Source: Anaerolineales bacterium
GTDB taxonomy: Bacteria > Chloroflexota > Anaerolineae > Anaerolineales > UBA4823
Length of the DNA: 8,065 nucleotides
NCBI GenBank assembly: GCA_026415275.1
Contig: JAOAHK010000066.1
Location: 1,112 to 9,176 of the forward strand
Direction of reading: 5' to 3'
The notes under the pieces were generated by a model. The model worked only from the letters and a program-made list of their open reading frames with translations, was not told the DNA's origin and did not search any database. Positions 1 through 6,794 of this stretch are shown piece by piece. The position numbers and the translations under genes are program-made. The stretch's first letter is position 1. Each line of letters starts with the position of its first letter.

Positions 1-1703
1 AATTCGCTGGCAGTTTGTAGAGGACAGCAAGCGCTTCCCCACCCGCTAGGTATGTTTCCATTGCCGATAGCCTTCACCTGCTCTTCGGTTAGGTAGATGA
101 TCTGTTGGAAAGGCTGTCCTTTTTGGGTAAGTTGATCCAATAATTTCCTACCCCACTCGTGGGCATTCCCGCCTAATTCAGTAAACCAGCCTCGTCCAAT
201 TACATTTCGCAGAATTTGGTGGTTTGGCTCAAACAACCAAACCGCTCCGCTTGGGCTATCAAACACTTGTAAAGTTTCCTCTAAGAAGAGTGGAAGAAGC
301 TCATCCGTTGTCTCGGCTTTGCGTAAGGCAGCAGAAAGTTTGGAGAGTGCCTCTAACTCCCGCAGGCGCTTTCGCAGGGTTTCATCTTTCTTCAGTCGCT
401 CAGTGATGTCATTGATCACAGCCAAGAACAAACCCTGTTGACGAAAATATTGCAAATGAACTTCAACGGGATAGAGCGAGCCGTCTGCACGGCGATGGAC
501 GGTCTCAAAGACGATCTTCGGTTGCTCACCCGTACGCAAGGGTGCAAGGAGTTGGGCGAATCCCTCTGGGGTAAATTCAGGCTTGAGGTCTAAAGGCGTA
601 AGTCGCTTAACTTGCTCAGCCGTCATCTGCAAATTCCTTAGTGCTCCTTCATTGACATATTGAAAACGCAAGCTTTGGGCATCAAACAAATAGATTTCAT
701 TCAGACTTGCGGTGAGCACCTCTGCTAGCAAGATGCGTTCCCGTTCCGCCTCAACCCGTTGCGTAACATCGTGCACGATGGAATAGAGCAACGATCGTCC
801 ACCAACGTTGATGGGACCGCTATAGACCTCCACGTGGCAGATCTTCCCATTCGCTAAACGGTGTTTGAAAAGAAAATGACTGCGCTGTTGGGCTTTGGCT
901 TTTTCCATCTCCACTTTGACTTCTTCTTCGGAGAGCGTATTGATTTGGGTAATTTTCATCCTCACCAGCTCATCACGCGACCAACCATAGAATTGCTCAG
1001 CGGCTGGGTTGGCATCTACAATCTGTCCGTTTTGGGGATCAATGAGAAGCATCACAGCATGGTTATTGGCAAACAAGCTACGATACCTAGCTTCGCTTTC
1101 GCGAAGGTGCTCTTCCATTCGATAGCGCGCTTCTTGTGTGCTCATAAGCCATCCTAACAGCGCTGTTGCCAATGGGTAAATACTAAGAACGGGGATTGCG
1201 ATCTGGGGTAACACGACTTTAGATAGGTTGACTGGCAATGTGAACATCAACAAAAGCATAACCGCGTGCACCAAGACCCCAAACAGGTACACTTTAGCTA
1301 GAGATGGTTTGTTTGCTGTGAGGGGACGAAAGTGTCGCCATAGGATGCCAATGAATCCAGTGGCGAAAATCACATATACACCCGTCCAAGCCCCTGATCC
1401 TCCTTGAGATAGCCGAAAAGCCGAAGCAATGAACATCGCTATCAAGGTCGGTAAAGTGCCAAAGAACAAACCAGAAAGACTAAGCAAAACCGAACGAGTG
1501 TCAAAGATTACCCCGTCGGCCAGTTTAAGCGCGTTGAGCATAACCACAATGGTCATTAAGCCCAAAATTACCCCACTGAATAACTGTTTCGTTGCTTCGT
1601 TTGTCCCACGCCGACGGCTGTCAATTAGTCCATACAACATCCCCAATGCCAACAAGAGTGTGGCATTATTGATCAAAGGAAGTAGAACCGCGATCTCTAT
1701 CAT
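1..1703 (-). CDS. 5TM-Lyt membrane sensor protein with PAS-PAS-GAF, C-terminus cut off by the window edge
   Basis: The minus-strand frame opens with ATG at 1703-1701 and stays open to base 1, giving 567 residues without a stop, so the C-terminal end is missing. Residues 1 to about 188 are hydrophobic with five or six membrane segments (roughly 5-27, 42-60, 70-98, 107-122, 137-157, 163-188). The blocks GVIFDTRSVLLSLSGLFFG (64-82) and RLSQGGSGAWTGV (97-109) match the LytS-type 5TM receptor family (5TM-5TMR_LYT). A short linker leads to PAS 1 (about 200-318, starting SEARYRSLFANN and ending VHDVTQR), PAS 2 (about 322-437, ending INDITERLK), a coiled linker, and the first part of a GAF domain (from about 450). 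It is thus a membrane-bound sensor in which a transmembrane input is combined with cytoplasmic ligand domains. The output may be a histidine kinase, GGDEF or HD-GYP domain; the sequence does not say. The start follows the upstream stop by four bases (TGA-AAAG-ATG) with no clear Shine-Dalgarno sequence, so translation probably depends on coupling to the cyclase gene. The first membrane segment begins at once, which supports this start. Confidence 0.9.
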   Translation of the reverse strand, partial: MIEIAVLLPLINNATLLLALGMLYGLIDSRRRGTNEATKQLFSGVILGLMTIVVMLNALKLADGVIFDTRSVLLSLSGLFFGTLPTLIAMFIASAFRLSQGGSGAWTGVYVIFATGFIGILWRHFRPLTANKPSLAKVYLFGVLVHAVMLLLMFTLPVNLSKVVLPQIAIPVLSIYPLATALLGWLMSTQEARYRMEEHLRESEARYRSLFANNHAVMLLIDPQNGQIVDANPAAEQFYGWSRDELVRMKITQINTLSEEEVKVEMEKAKAQQRSHFLFKHRLANGKICHVEVYSGPINVGGRSLLYSIVHDVTQRVEAERERILLAEVLTASLNEIYLFDAQSLRFQYVNEGALRNLQMTAEQVKRLTPLDLKPEFTPEGFAQLLAPLRTGEQPKIVFETVHRRADGSLYPVEVHLQYFRQQGLFLAVINDITERLKKDETLRKRLRELEALSKLSAALRKAETTDELLPLFLEETLQVFDSPSGAVWLFEPNHQILRNVIGRGWFTELGGNAHEWGRKLLDQLTQKGQPFQQIIYLTEEQVKAIGNGNIPSGWGSACCPLQTASE

Positions 1704-1707
1704 CTTT

Positions 1708-3966
1708 TCACGCGACAGCAAACGGTATGCCAGCTTGCTTGGCACGACGCAAGGCTTCGGAAGCCCGGTCGAGCAGTTCATCCCACGAACGATCGCTCTC
1801 GACGCGCTGTGTCACACCGAAGCTGAGCGATACTGACACTTCGCCCTCGTTGTAGGGGACTCTTAACGTCTGTATGGCATGGTTGAGACGGTGCACAATA
1901 GAGACAGCTTCTTTCTCTTGGGCTTCGGGGAGGACGGCGACAAATTCATCGCCCCCGAAGCGAGCTAAAACATCAAATTCGCGCAAGTTGCTTTTTAAGC
2001 ACCCCGCCACGCCTTTCAGAACTTGATCACCAACTGCATAAGAGTAGCGATCATTGAAGGCTTTAAAGGCGTCAATATCGCTGAACAGTGCACTCAGTGG
2101 GCGTTGATAGCGGACAGAACGCTCAAATTCGCGCTGGGCGAGGATGTTCAACCCACGGCGGTTATAAATGCCCGTGAGCTCGTCGTGAATGGCTAACTCT
2201 TGCGCTTGTTGGTAAAGACGGGCGTTTTCAATGGCTTGACCCGCCAAGTTAGCAAAAGCCATGAGCGGCCGCGCATGGGCGAGATCCATATCAAGGATAT
2301 TGCGAAACGCCAAGTTTAGAAAGCCAATCACCCGCCCTTTGACGGTTAGGGGCAAACCTAAATAGGTGCGGATCCACTCCAATCCACGAAATCTAACCCA
2401 TTTCGGGTATTCTTGAACATTGGGGATTAACAAAGGGGAACCGCTATTATAGATCTGGCTGAAGGTAGCAAAATCCCGCCAGCGCATTTTTTGTGTTTCT
2501 TCCGTCTGCGGCAGGGGTATGCCCTTTTCCGCTACTACCTGAACCCATTCCCCTTCAATTAATGTGATGCGGCAATTGTCGTAGCGGATAAGATTGTAGA
2601 GGTGGTGAAGAATACGCTGAAAAACCTGTTCCACATCCAGGCTTTGGGTGAGAACCGTCGTTGCATCCAGAATTGCCTCGGCTAATTTTCGCTGATACCG
2701 TTCTTTTTCTTCAGTCTGGAAACGTTGTAGTACCTGACCGATTTGGATTGCAATGTATTCCATCACATTGACTTGGTGTAAGTTGTAACGCACCTGTGGA
2801 TCGTAAGATTGGATCACCACTGCGCCAAACACCCTGCCAGCGCGGTCTTTGAGGGGCGCACCCAACCATGCCTCGCTCGGAGTGCCTAGGCGGTCGATCT
2901 CACCCCGTTTTTCCATCTCCTCACAGAGTTCATTCTCCGCAAGGAGCGTCCGACCCGAACGCAAAACGTATTCGGTCAACCCCTTCGCAAGCGGGACTAC
3001 GCCCGGATTTGGGTCATATTGATCGACCCAATAGGGGAAAGACAAACGCCGCGTTTTCCTATCCCATAAAGCAATGTAAAAGTTCTCGGCAGGTAATACC
3101 TTGCGCACGATTTGATGAATACCAGCATAGAGACTCTCAGCAGTTCGAGCCTGGTTGGCCAAGCTGGCGATCTCAAATAAGGCTTGCTGCAAATCCTGAT
3201 CGTTTTTTTCAGCCGTGATATCCTCCAAGATTGCCACTCCGCCGATCACCCGCCCATCGGGTAGTTGCACCGGCGAGAGGTGGCTGCGGATGGCAAGCCC
3301 ACGCTGGTAGGGCTGGATGCGGAAATCCACTTGTTGGGAAATTTTCTCTCCTTCGAGTGCTCGCTGCACTGCACTGGCAATTGGTTCATAAGGCACATTC
3401 AGCAATTCCAAGCCGAGCAGAGCTTCGCTGGGCATTCCTACTAAATGCGCCAGTTGCGGATTGACCGCCTGAACCACTCCCTTTTCATCGAAGTAAAGCA
3501 AGCCCACAGGAGCGTTTTCAAAAATCGCTTGAAAGATCGACTGTCCCGCCTGCAAGCGCGCTTCCATCTCTTGTCGTTCGCGCTGATGGCGCCATTCCTC
3601 TACTGCATGTTCCAGCACATAAGGCAACTCGCGAAATAGGTCAAAGCGCTTGGGCAGATAATCGAACGCCCCTGCCTTGATCATCTCCACAGCTTTTTGC
3701 TCATCTCCGTGAGCAGTTTGAATGATCACTGGGTAGGGGAGGAGGTTTTCGTTATTCTGGAGAAACACCTTGCCCGAGCCATCGGGAAGATATAAGTCGG
3801 TGAGCAGCAAGTCAGGCGTGTTCTGCGCCAGCCATTGTTGGGCGGCGCGAACCGTGTCCATCCAGACGATTTCAAACGGACAGCGATGACTGGCTAAAGC
3901 GCGGCGCAAAAGCTCAACATGATCGGGATCATCTTCTACCACCAAAAGGACAATGGGTGAGGTCAT
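1708..3966 (-). CDS. Response regulator diguanylate cyclase: receiver-PAS-GAF-GAF-GGDEF
   Basis: A complete 752-residue soluble protein predicted to make cyclic-di-GMP from two GTP. Receiver, residues 5-120: acidic pocket E11/D12/D13, phosphoacceptor D57 in TDLYLPDG, T84 and K106 are all present. A charged helix (about 118-140) leads to PAS (about 141-256, ending ILEDITAEK), GAF 1 (about 262-415, with WDRKTRRLSFPYW) and GAF 2 (about 428-588). The GGDEF domain (about 592-752) has DIDAFKAFND (630-639), GGDEF at 671-675 and an RxxD inhibitory site (R662-D665) exactly five residues before it, so an active, product-inhibited enzyme is expected. One oddity is YSYAVGD (641-647), where most family members have (Y/F)GHxxGD; the aspartate is kept. 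The ATG (3966) lies in an ATGA overlap with the HD-GYP gene's stop, and AGGAG at 3974-3978 gives it its own ribosome site. No DNA-binding or membrane part is seen. Family assignment is firm; the ligands of PAS and GAF are unknown. Confidence 0.96.
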   Translation of the reverse strand: MTSPIVLLVVEDDPDHVELLRRALASHRCPFEIVWMDTVRAAQQWLAQNTPDLLLTDLYLPDGSGKVFLQNNENLLPYPVIIQTAHGDEQKAVEMIKAGAFDYLPKRFDLFRELPYVLEHAVEEWRHQRERQEMEARLQAGQSIFQAIFENAPVGLLYFDEKGVVQAVNPQLAHLVGMPSEALLGLELLNVPYEPIASAVQRALEGEKISQQVDFRIQPYQRGLAIRSHLSPVQLPDGRVIGGVAILEDITAEKNDQDLQQALFEIASLANQARTAESLYAGIHQIVRKVLPAENFYIALWDRKTRRLSFPYWVDQYDPNPGVVPLAKGLTEYVLRSGRTLLAENELCEEMEKRGEIDRLGTPSEAWLGAPLKDRAGRVFGAVVIQSYDPQVRYNLHQVNVMEYIAIQIGQVLQRFQTEEKERYQRKLAEAILDATTVLTQSLDVEQVFQRILHHLYNLIRYDNCRITLIEGEWVQVVAEKGIPLPQTEETQKMRWRDFATFSQIYNSGSPLLIPNVQEYPKWVRFRGLEWIRTYLGLPLTVKGRVIGFLNLAFRNILDMDLAHARPLMAFANLAGQAIENARLYQQAQELAIHDELTGIYNRRGLNILAQREFERSVRYQRPLSALFSDIDAFKAFNDRYSYAVGDQVLKGVAGCLKSNLREFDVLARFGGDEFVAVLPEAQEKEAVSIVHRLNHAIQTLRVPYNEGEVSVSLSFGVTQRVESDRSWDELLDRASEALRRAKQAGIPFAVA
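3963..3966 (-). other. ATGA stop/start overlap coupling HD-GYP and GGDEF genes
   Basis: On the minus strand the four bases read ATGA: ATG starts the cyclase and TGA ends the phosphodiesterase. Such overlaps usually couple translation, so the two opposing enzymes are probably made in a linked ratio. Confidence 0.85.
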
Positions 3967-5852
3967 GAAATTTCTCCTGCCTCAAGCAAACGCAAAAAGA
4001 CTTCGACAACCCGGGGGTCGAATTGGAACCCTGCTTGCTTCCTGATGTATTCTACTGCTGCTTCTTTTGTCCAGGCTGGGCGGTAGGGGCAGTCGGAGGT
4101 CAATGCGTCCCACACATCGGCTACGGCAAAGAGGCGGGCACTGAACGGAATCTCTTCCCCTTTCAAACCGTATGGGTATCCCTCTCCATCCCAGCGTTCG
4201 TGATGGTAAAGAGGAATATCCACAGCTTCCTCAAGGATGCGAATGCCCTGAATCATTTCCCGCGCGTATAGGGGGTGCTGGCGCATAATTTCCCATTCGC
4301 TTTCATCGAGTTTACTGGGTTTCAATAAAATTGTATCAGGAACCTGAATTTTTCCAATGTCATGCAGCATTGCCCCGCGGCGAAGAACTTCTAGCTCTTC
4401 TTCCGCCAAGCCAAACGCTTGGGCCAACTTGAGGCTGATCTCTACGACGCGGTGCGTGTGCCCTTGCGTGTCCTTGTCGCGAATTTCTAAGGTGCGCGAC
4501 CAAGCTTCCAATGTCGCCTGGTAGGCTTCCAGTAACTCTTGGTGCTTCTGGGATAACGCTTCATACAGATGGGCGTTCTCTAAGCCGATTGTGGTTTGAG
4601 TAGCAATTGCTTTCGCAAAATCACTCCATTCTGCATCAAAAAAATTTGCGGGAGCAGCAAAGAGGAGCATGCTGCCAGAGAGTTGCTGATGTTTGATTAA
4701 GGGTAATATGGCAAGTGAAGCGCAGGTTGAAAAGAGTGCGGGTAAAGCGCTGGTTGCGGAGGAATCAAGTTGCACAAAGCGCGGTTGACTGTGGAGCACA
4801 AGTTGCTCCAATTCTACTTGCAGCCAATAGGGTAAATGGTCAGTTTGACAATCCACTCCTTTAGGCAGAGAAGCTTGAAGTCTCCAACTCGACTCATGGC
4901 TATTCCGGATCAGTAAACATGCACCAAGGATACCCTGCAGTTGACTGACTTGTTCTAAAAGAATTTGGATGATTTTTTGGCTATCATGATGAGCAGTGAT
5001 GGCAAGGTCGATATTGCGCAGGATGGTCATCTCTCCGAGTTGGCGTTCGATGTGATCCTTGGCTTGGCGGAGGGCATTTTGCATGGCGATCCGTTCGCTC
5101 ACGTCGCGCACAAAAGCCACCATTCTGCCACCCTGTTCTGGTAAGTAGGTCATACTCACTTCCACATCGATTAGATGCCCATCACGGTGGCGATGAAGGG
5201 TTTCAAACAAGGCGGAGCCCTGATGACGGATGGTTTCAACAATGGCGGCAATTTGCTCGGCGGTTTGCACAGCTTCAACATCAGCTATGGTCTTGCCAAT
5301 CAATTCTTCGGGCGAATAGCCCAGCAAGTTGGCATAGGCGCGGTTGACCTCTAGGAATTTTCCACCGACATCGATGAGAAGATAGCCATCGCGTGTGCCT
5401 TGCAGAATCCCATTTAACAAGATTTCATGTTGGCGCAGTTTCTCCTCGGCTTCTTTTTTCGCCTCAATCACCCGCCATTGCTCATACACGCGATGGGCTA
5501 CCAAAGGAATGCGTAGAAAAGTTTCTGCCCCCTTGACCAGGTAATCTAAAGCACCACGTTGAATCGCTTGCACAGCGCGCGCTTCATCACCCTGATTGGT
5601 GATGATCACGGCTGGGAGATTACCGTTGATCGCAGGATGCTCAAGGAGCTCCAAACCGCTGCCATCGGGCAGGTGCAGGTCAGCAATGATCACATCGGCT
5701 TGATGGTTTTGCAACCATTCCAAAGTCTCCTTGACGGTGCAACAAGCAAAGAATTGGTCGCCGCTGCAGGCGAACTCAAACGCACGGCGGGCAAGCTCAA
5801 TGTGGTCAAAGTTATCTTCGACCATGAGGATAGTCAAGCGTTTTCCTTCCAA
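3963..5852 (-). CDS. Response regulator cyclic-di-GMP phosphodiesterase: receiver-PAS-GAF-HD-GYP
   Basis: A complete 629-residue soluble protein predicted to hydrolyse cyclic-di-GMP. Receiver (about 6-120): E12/D13 pocket, phosphoacceptor D58 in ADLHLPDGSG, T85 and K107. A charged helix (about 122-142) leads to PAS (about 143-258, ending VRDVSERI), a coiled linker and a weakly conserved GAF-like domain (about 272-428). The HD-GYP domain (about 440-625) is textbook: RDKDTQGHTHRV (458-469), HDIGK with H497/D498 and K501, HHERWDGEGYP (550-560) with all of H550, H551, D555 and GYP, then AVADVWDAL (576-584). No metal ligand looks lost, so activity is likely. The start is taken as TTG at 5852-5850, since GGAGG lies five bases upstream and the receiver begins within six residues. 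The next in-frame ATG (Met10) would remove the first receiver strand, and no in-frame ATG was found in the roughly 90 bases checked upstream. The stop overlaps the next gene's ATG by four bases, so this protein and the opposing cyclase are made from one message. Confidence 0.96.
   Translation of the reverse strand: MEGKRLTILMVEDNFDHIELARRAFEFACSGDQFFACCTVKETLEWLQNHQADVIIADLHLPDGSGLELLEHPAINGNLPAVIITNQGDEARAVQAIQRGALDYLVKGAETFLRIPLVAHRVYEQWRVIEAKKEAEEKLRQHEILLNGILQGTRDGYLLIDVGGKFLEVNRAYANLLGYSPEELIGKTIADVEAVQTAEQIAAIVETIRHQGSALFETLHRHRDGHLIDVEVSMTYLPEQGGRMVAFVRDVSERIAMQNALRQAKDHIERQLGEMTILRNIDLAITAHHDSQKIIQILLEQVSQLQGILGACLLIRNSHESSWRLQASLPKGVDCQTDHLPYWLQVELEQLVLHSQPRFVQLDSSATSALPALFSTCASLAILPLIKHQQLSGSMLLFAAPANFFDAEWSDFAKAIATQTTIGLENAHLYEALSQKHQELLEAYQATLEAWSRTLEIRDKDTQGHTHRVVEISLKLAQAFGLAEEELEVLRRGAMLHDIGKIQVPDTILLKPSKLDESEWEIMRQHPLYAREMIQGIRILEEAVDIPLYHHERWDGEGYPYGLKGEEIPFSARLFAVADVWDALTSDCPYRPAWTKEAAVEYIRKQAGFQFDPRVVEVFLRLLEAGEIS
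3974..3978 (-). promoter_or_regulatory. Ribosome binding site of the GGDEF gene, inside the end of the HD-GYP gene
   Basis: The minus strand reads AGGAG seven bases before the ATG at 3966. It lies within the last codons of the HD-GYP gene (encoding EAGEIS). Combined with the ATGA overlap, the cyclase can be fed both by reinitiating ribosomes and by fresh ones. Confidence 0.7.
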
Positions 5853-5856
5853 AAGA

Positions 5857-5862
5857 ACCTCC
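5857..5862 (-). promoter_or_regulatory. Ribosome binding site of the HD-GYP gene (sets a TTG start)
   Basis: The minus strand reads GGAGGT, with GGAGG ending five bases before the TTG at 5852. This is slightly short but acceptable spacing. Together with the receiver fold beginning at once, it supports TTG over the later ATG at residue 10. Confidence 0.65.
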
Positions 5863-5903
5863 GATAAGTAGACTGAGCGCGTATGCTCTTTTCCAAATCT
5901 ATC

Positions 5904-5972
5904 GATAAGCTGCGGATGTTCTCCGGTTATATTGAACGATAGTCTCCCGTTATTTCAAGCAATAGCCTCCTG
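5904..5972 (-). repeat. Three imperfect 23-base tandem units upstream of the HD-GYP gene
   Basis: On the minus strand, units lie at 5972-5950, 5949-5927 and 5926-5904, end to end with no spacer. Each begins C-N-GGAG followed by a purine. The first two match at 16 of 23 positions (common core GGAG, then CTAT, then ATAA at the end), and most differences are transitions. The third keeps mainly the first half (10 of 23 against the second). The array ends about 50 bases before the TTG start, so it lies in the promoter or 5' leader region of the three-gene cyclic-di-GMP unit. It may be an operator array, a leader element or chance; the first two units are convincing as a duplication, the third less so. 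Confidence 0.5.
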
Positions 5973-6101
5973 TCATGTCCAACGCGGTAAGACATCTTAG
6001 AGAAAGACTCTCACATTAACTTGCAGTGAGGGGGCAAGAGCGGATTCGCAAGCGTCCTCGTCTGCAAGCCATTGGCGGACAGGGGCGTCTGCCGTCCGAT
6101 G
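5973..6101. other. Intergenic stretch without a recognisable gene
   Basis: This is the part of the 466-base gap between the tandem 23-base units and the C/G-skewed element. I see only small inverted repeats: CTCAC (6010-6014) with GTGAG (6026-6030), and CGGAC (6076-6080) with GTCCG (6094-6098) over a 13-base loop. The latter may be the ragged edge of the neighbouring element. No ORF here has domain character, and no tRNA or other RNA gene was recognised. Confidence 0.5.
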
Positions 6102-6213
6102 CCCTCACCTCCAGCCCCTCTCCCGGAAGGAGAAGGGAGTGCACCCTGAAAGGTGGGGGTTGGGGGAATTGATTAAGGTTGAGGTCAACGCGCAGGAAAA
6201 GACCCCCATCCCC

Positions 6214-6242
6214 AGCCCTTCCCCCGATAAAAGAGAAGGGCT
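6214..6242. repeat. Perfect 8-bp inverted repeat inside the intergenic element
   Basis: AGCCCTTC (6214-6221) pairs perfectly with GAAGGGCT (6235-6242) across a 13-base loop. It can form a strong hairpin in RNA from either strand. No U-run follows directly on the minus strand (a TTTT lies only at 6200-6197, after a G-rich stretch), so a simple intrinsic terminator is not supported, though attenuation or 3'-end protection is possible. Confidence 0.6.
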
Positions 6243-6244
6243 CA

Positions 6245-6276
6245 CACCCCCCTCCCAAAAGGAGAGGACAGGGGTG
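6245..6276. repeat. Nested inverted repeat at the right end of the intergenic element
   Basis: CACCCC (6245-6250) faces GGGGTG (6271-6276), with an inner CTCC (6252-6255) facing GGAG (6261-6264) around CAAAA. Read on the minus strand, it is the first structure met by a transcript leaving the receiver gene, about 43 bases after its stop. Confidence 0.5.
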
Positions 6277-6318
6277 AGGGATTCGAAGCCAGACAGACAC
6301 ATCCGACCTCTGCACAGA

Positions 6319-6771
6319 TTACATGGTCGCTTTAGCATATACATTCCACTTCAACCAATACAAGCCAACGTAGCGCAAAACATCCATAAACTCATCAGCA
6401 CGGAAAGGTTTGACTAAATAACTGTTAGCATACGCCTGATAGGCACGTTGAATATCCTGCTCATCTTGGCTGGAGGTCAGGATGACCACCACCAGATGCC
6501 GATGCTTGGAAGAGGACTTAATTTGCTTTAGCACTTCAAAGCCATCCACTTTGGGCAAGCGCAGGTCGAGCAAAATCAGGTCGGGATAGGGATAAAGCGT
6601 TTCATCCGCATATATTCCCAGGCGATTGAGGTAAGCCAGCGCCTGCTCGCCATCCTCGACTTGATTGAAGGTGTTTTTAATCAAGTAAGACTCAAAGAGG
6701 CGGCGGAGAAGTTCAGCATGGTCGGGGTTGTCCTCCACTAACAAAACATGAACAGGTTCGGGATGGCTCAA
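6319..6771 (-). CDS. Stand-alone receiver protein, Rcp1/CheY-like response regulator
   Basis: A 150-residue protein made of a single receiver domain with no output domain. The phosphorylation machinery is complete: acidic pair E13/D14 in VEDNPDH, phosphoacceptor D69 in LILLDLRLPKVDG, T99 in VILTSS and K121 followed by P122 in YLVKPF. The insertion around residues 50-62 (LGIYADETLYPYP) and the overall length match the Rcp1 group of receivers, first known as partners of cyanobacterial phytochrome kinases and common next to PAS kinases in other phyla. It lies 23 bases downstream of the histidine kinase gene, so it is most likely that kinase's acceptor and passes the signal on by protein contact or phosphorelay. 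The start is TTG at 6771-6769: AGGAGGT sits eight bases upstream, and no in-frame ATG precedes VEDN. It resembles the receivers of the two downstream enzymes in its opening residues (VEDNPDHAELLRR). A photoreceptor link is not shown here, because no phytochrome domain is visible. Confidence 0.93.
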   Translation of the reverse strand: MSHPEPVHVLLVEDNPDHAELLRRLFESYLIKNTFNQVEDGEQALAYLNRLGIYADETLYPYPDLILLDLRLPKVDGFEVLKQIKSSSKHRHLVVVILTSSQDEQDIQRAYQAYANSYLVKPFRADEFMDVLRYVGLYWLKWNVYAKATM

Positions 6772-6778
6772 TAGAATT

Positions 6779-6785
6779 ACCTCCT
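6779..6785 (-). promoter_or_regulatory. Ribosome binding site of the lone receiver gene (sets a TTG start)
   Basis: The minus strand reads AGGAGGT here, a full Shine-Dalgarno match, with eight bases between AGGAGG and the TTG at 6771. It decides the start codon, since there is no suitable ATG. It lies in the 23-base gap after the kinase stop, so the receiver can be translated independently of the kinase. Confidence 0.8.
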
Positions 6786-6794
6786 GAATACTCT

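Larger units (their letters stand above)
6102..6280. repeat. C/G-skewed intergenic element with inverted ends (CCCTCACC ... GGGGTGAGGG)
   Basis: The plus strand opens with CCCTCACCTCCAGCCCCTCT (6102-6121) and closes with GGAGAGGACAGGGGTGAGGG (6261-6280). These are imperfect inverted copies sharing CCCTCACC and CCTCTCC. Inside are several hairpins and runs of C or G, with strand skew that changes along the element. Frames through it read as low-complexity Pro/Gly/Ser strings without domain character, so it is not coding. Elements of this style are scattered in intergenic spaces of Chloroflexota and several other phyla. No transposase is present, so if it ever moved it was driven from elsewhere. 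It separates the kinase/receiver pair from the cyclic-di-GMP genes. Confidence 0.7.

Noticed and set aside
1429..1836. Plus-strand frame of 135 codons across the junction of the cyclase and sensor genes
   Set aside because: It is antisense to two well-supported genes with clear domains and shows no recognisable protein features.
5920..5965. Sigma-70 promoter with TTGAAA and TATAAC on the minus strand
   Set aside because: The two hexamers are 21 bases apart, too far for a standard promoter, and both fall inside the repeated units, so the match may come from the repeat itself.
5904..5972. CRISPR array reading of the 23-base units
   Set aside because: The units are adjacent with no spacers, are imperfect, and no cas gene is near.
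6197..6242. Intrinsic terminator after the receiver gene
   Set aside because: The hairpin at 6214-6242 is good, but the following minus-strand bases are G-rich and a short TTTT comes only some 13 bases later.
6016..6344. Overlapping minus-strand frames of 79 and 99 codons through the intergenic element, and a plus-strand frame of 92 codons (6139-6417)
   Set aside because: The translations are low-complexity strings produced by the C/G-skewed repeat, have no domain character or ribosome sites, and overlap each other or the receiver gene.
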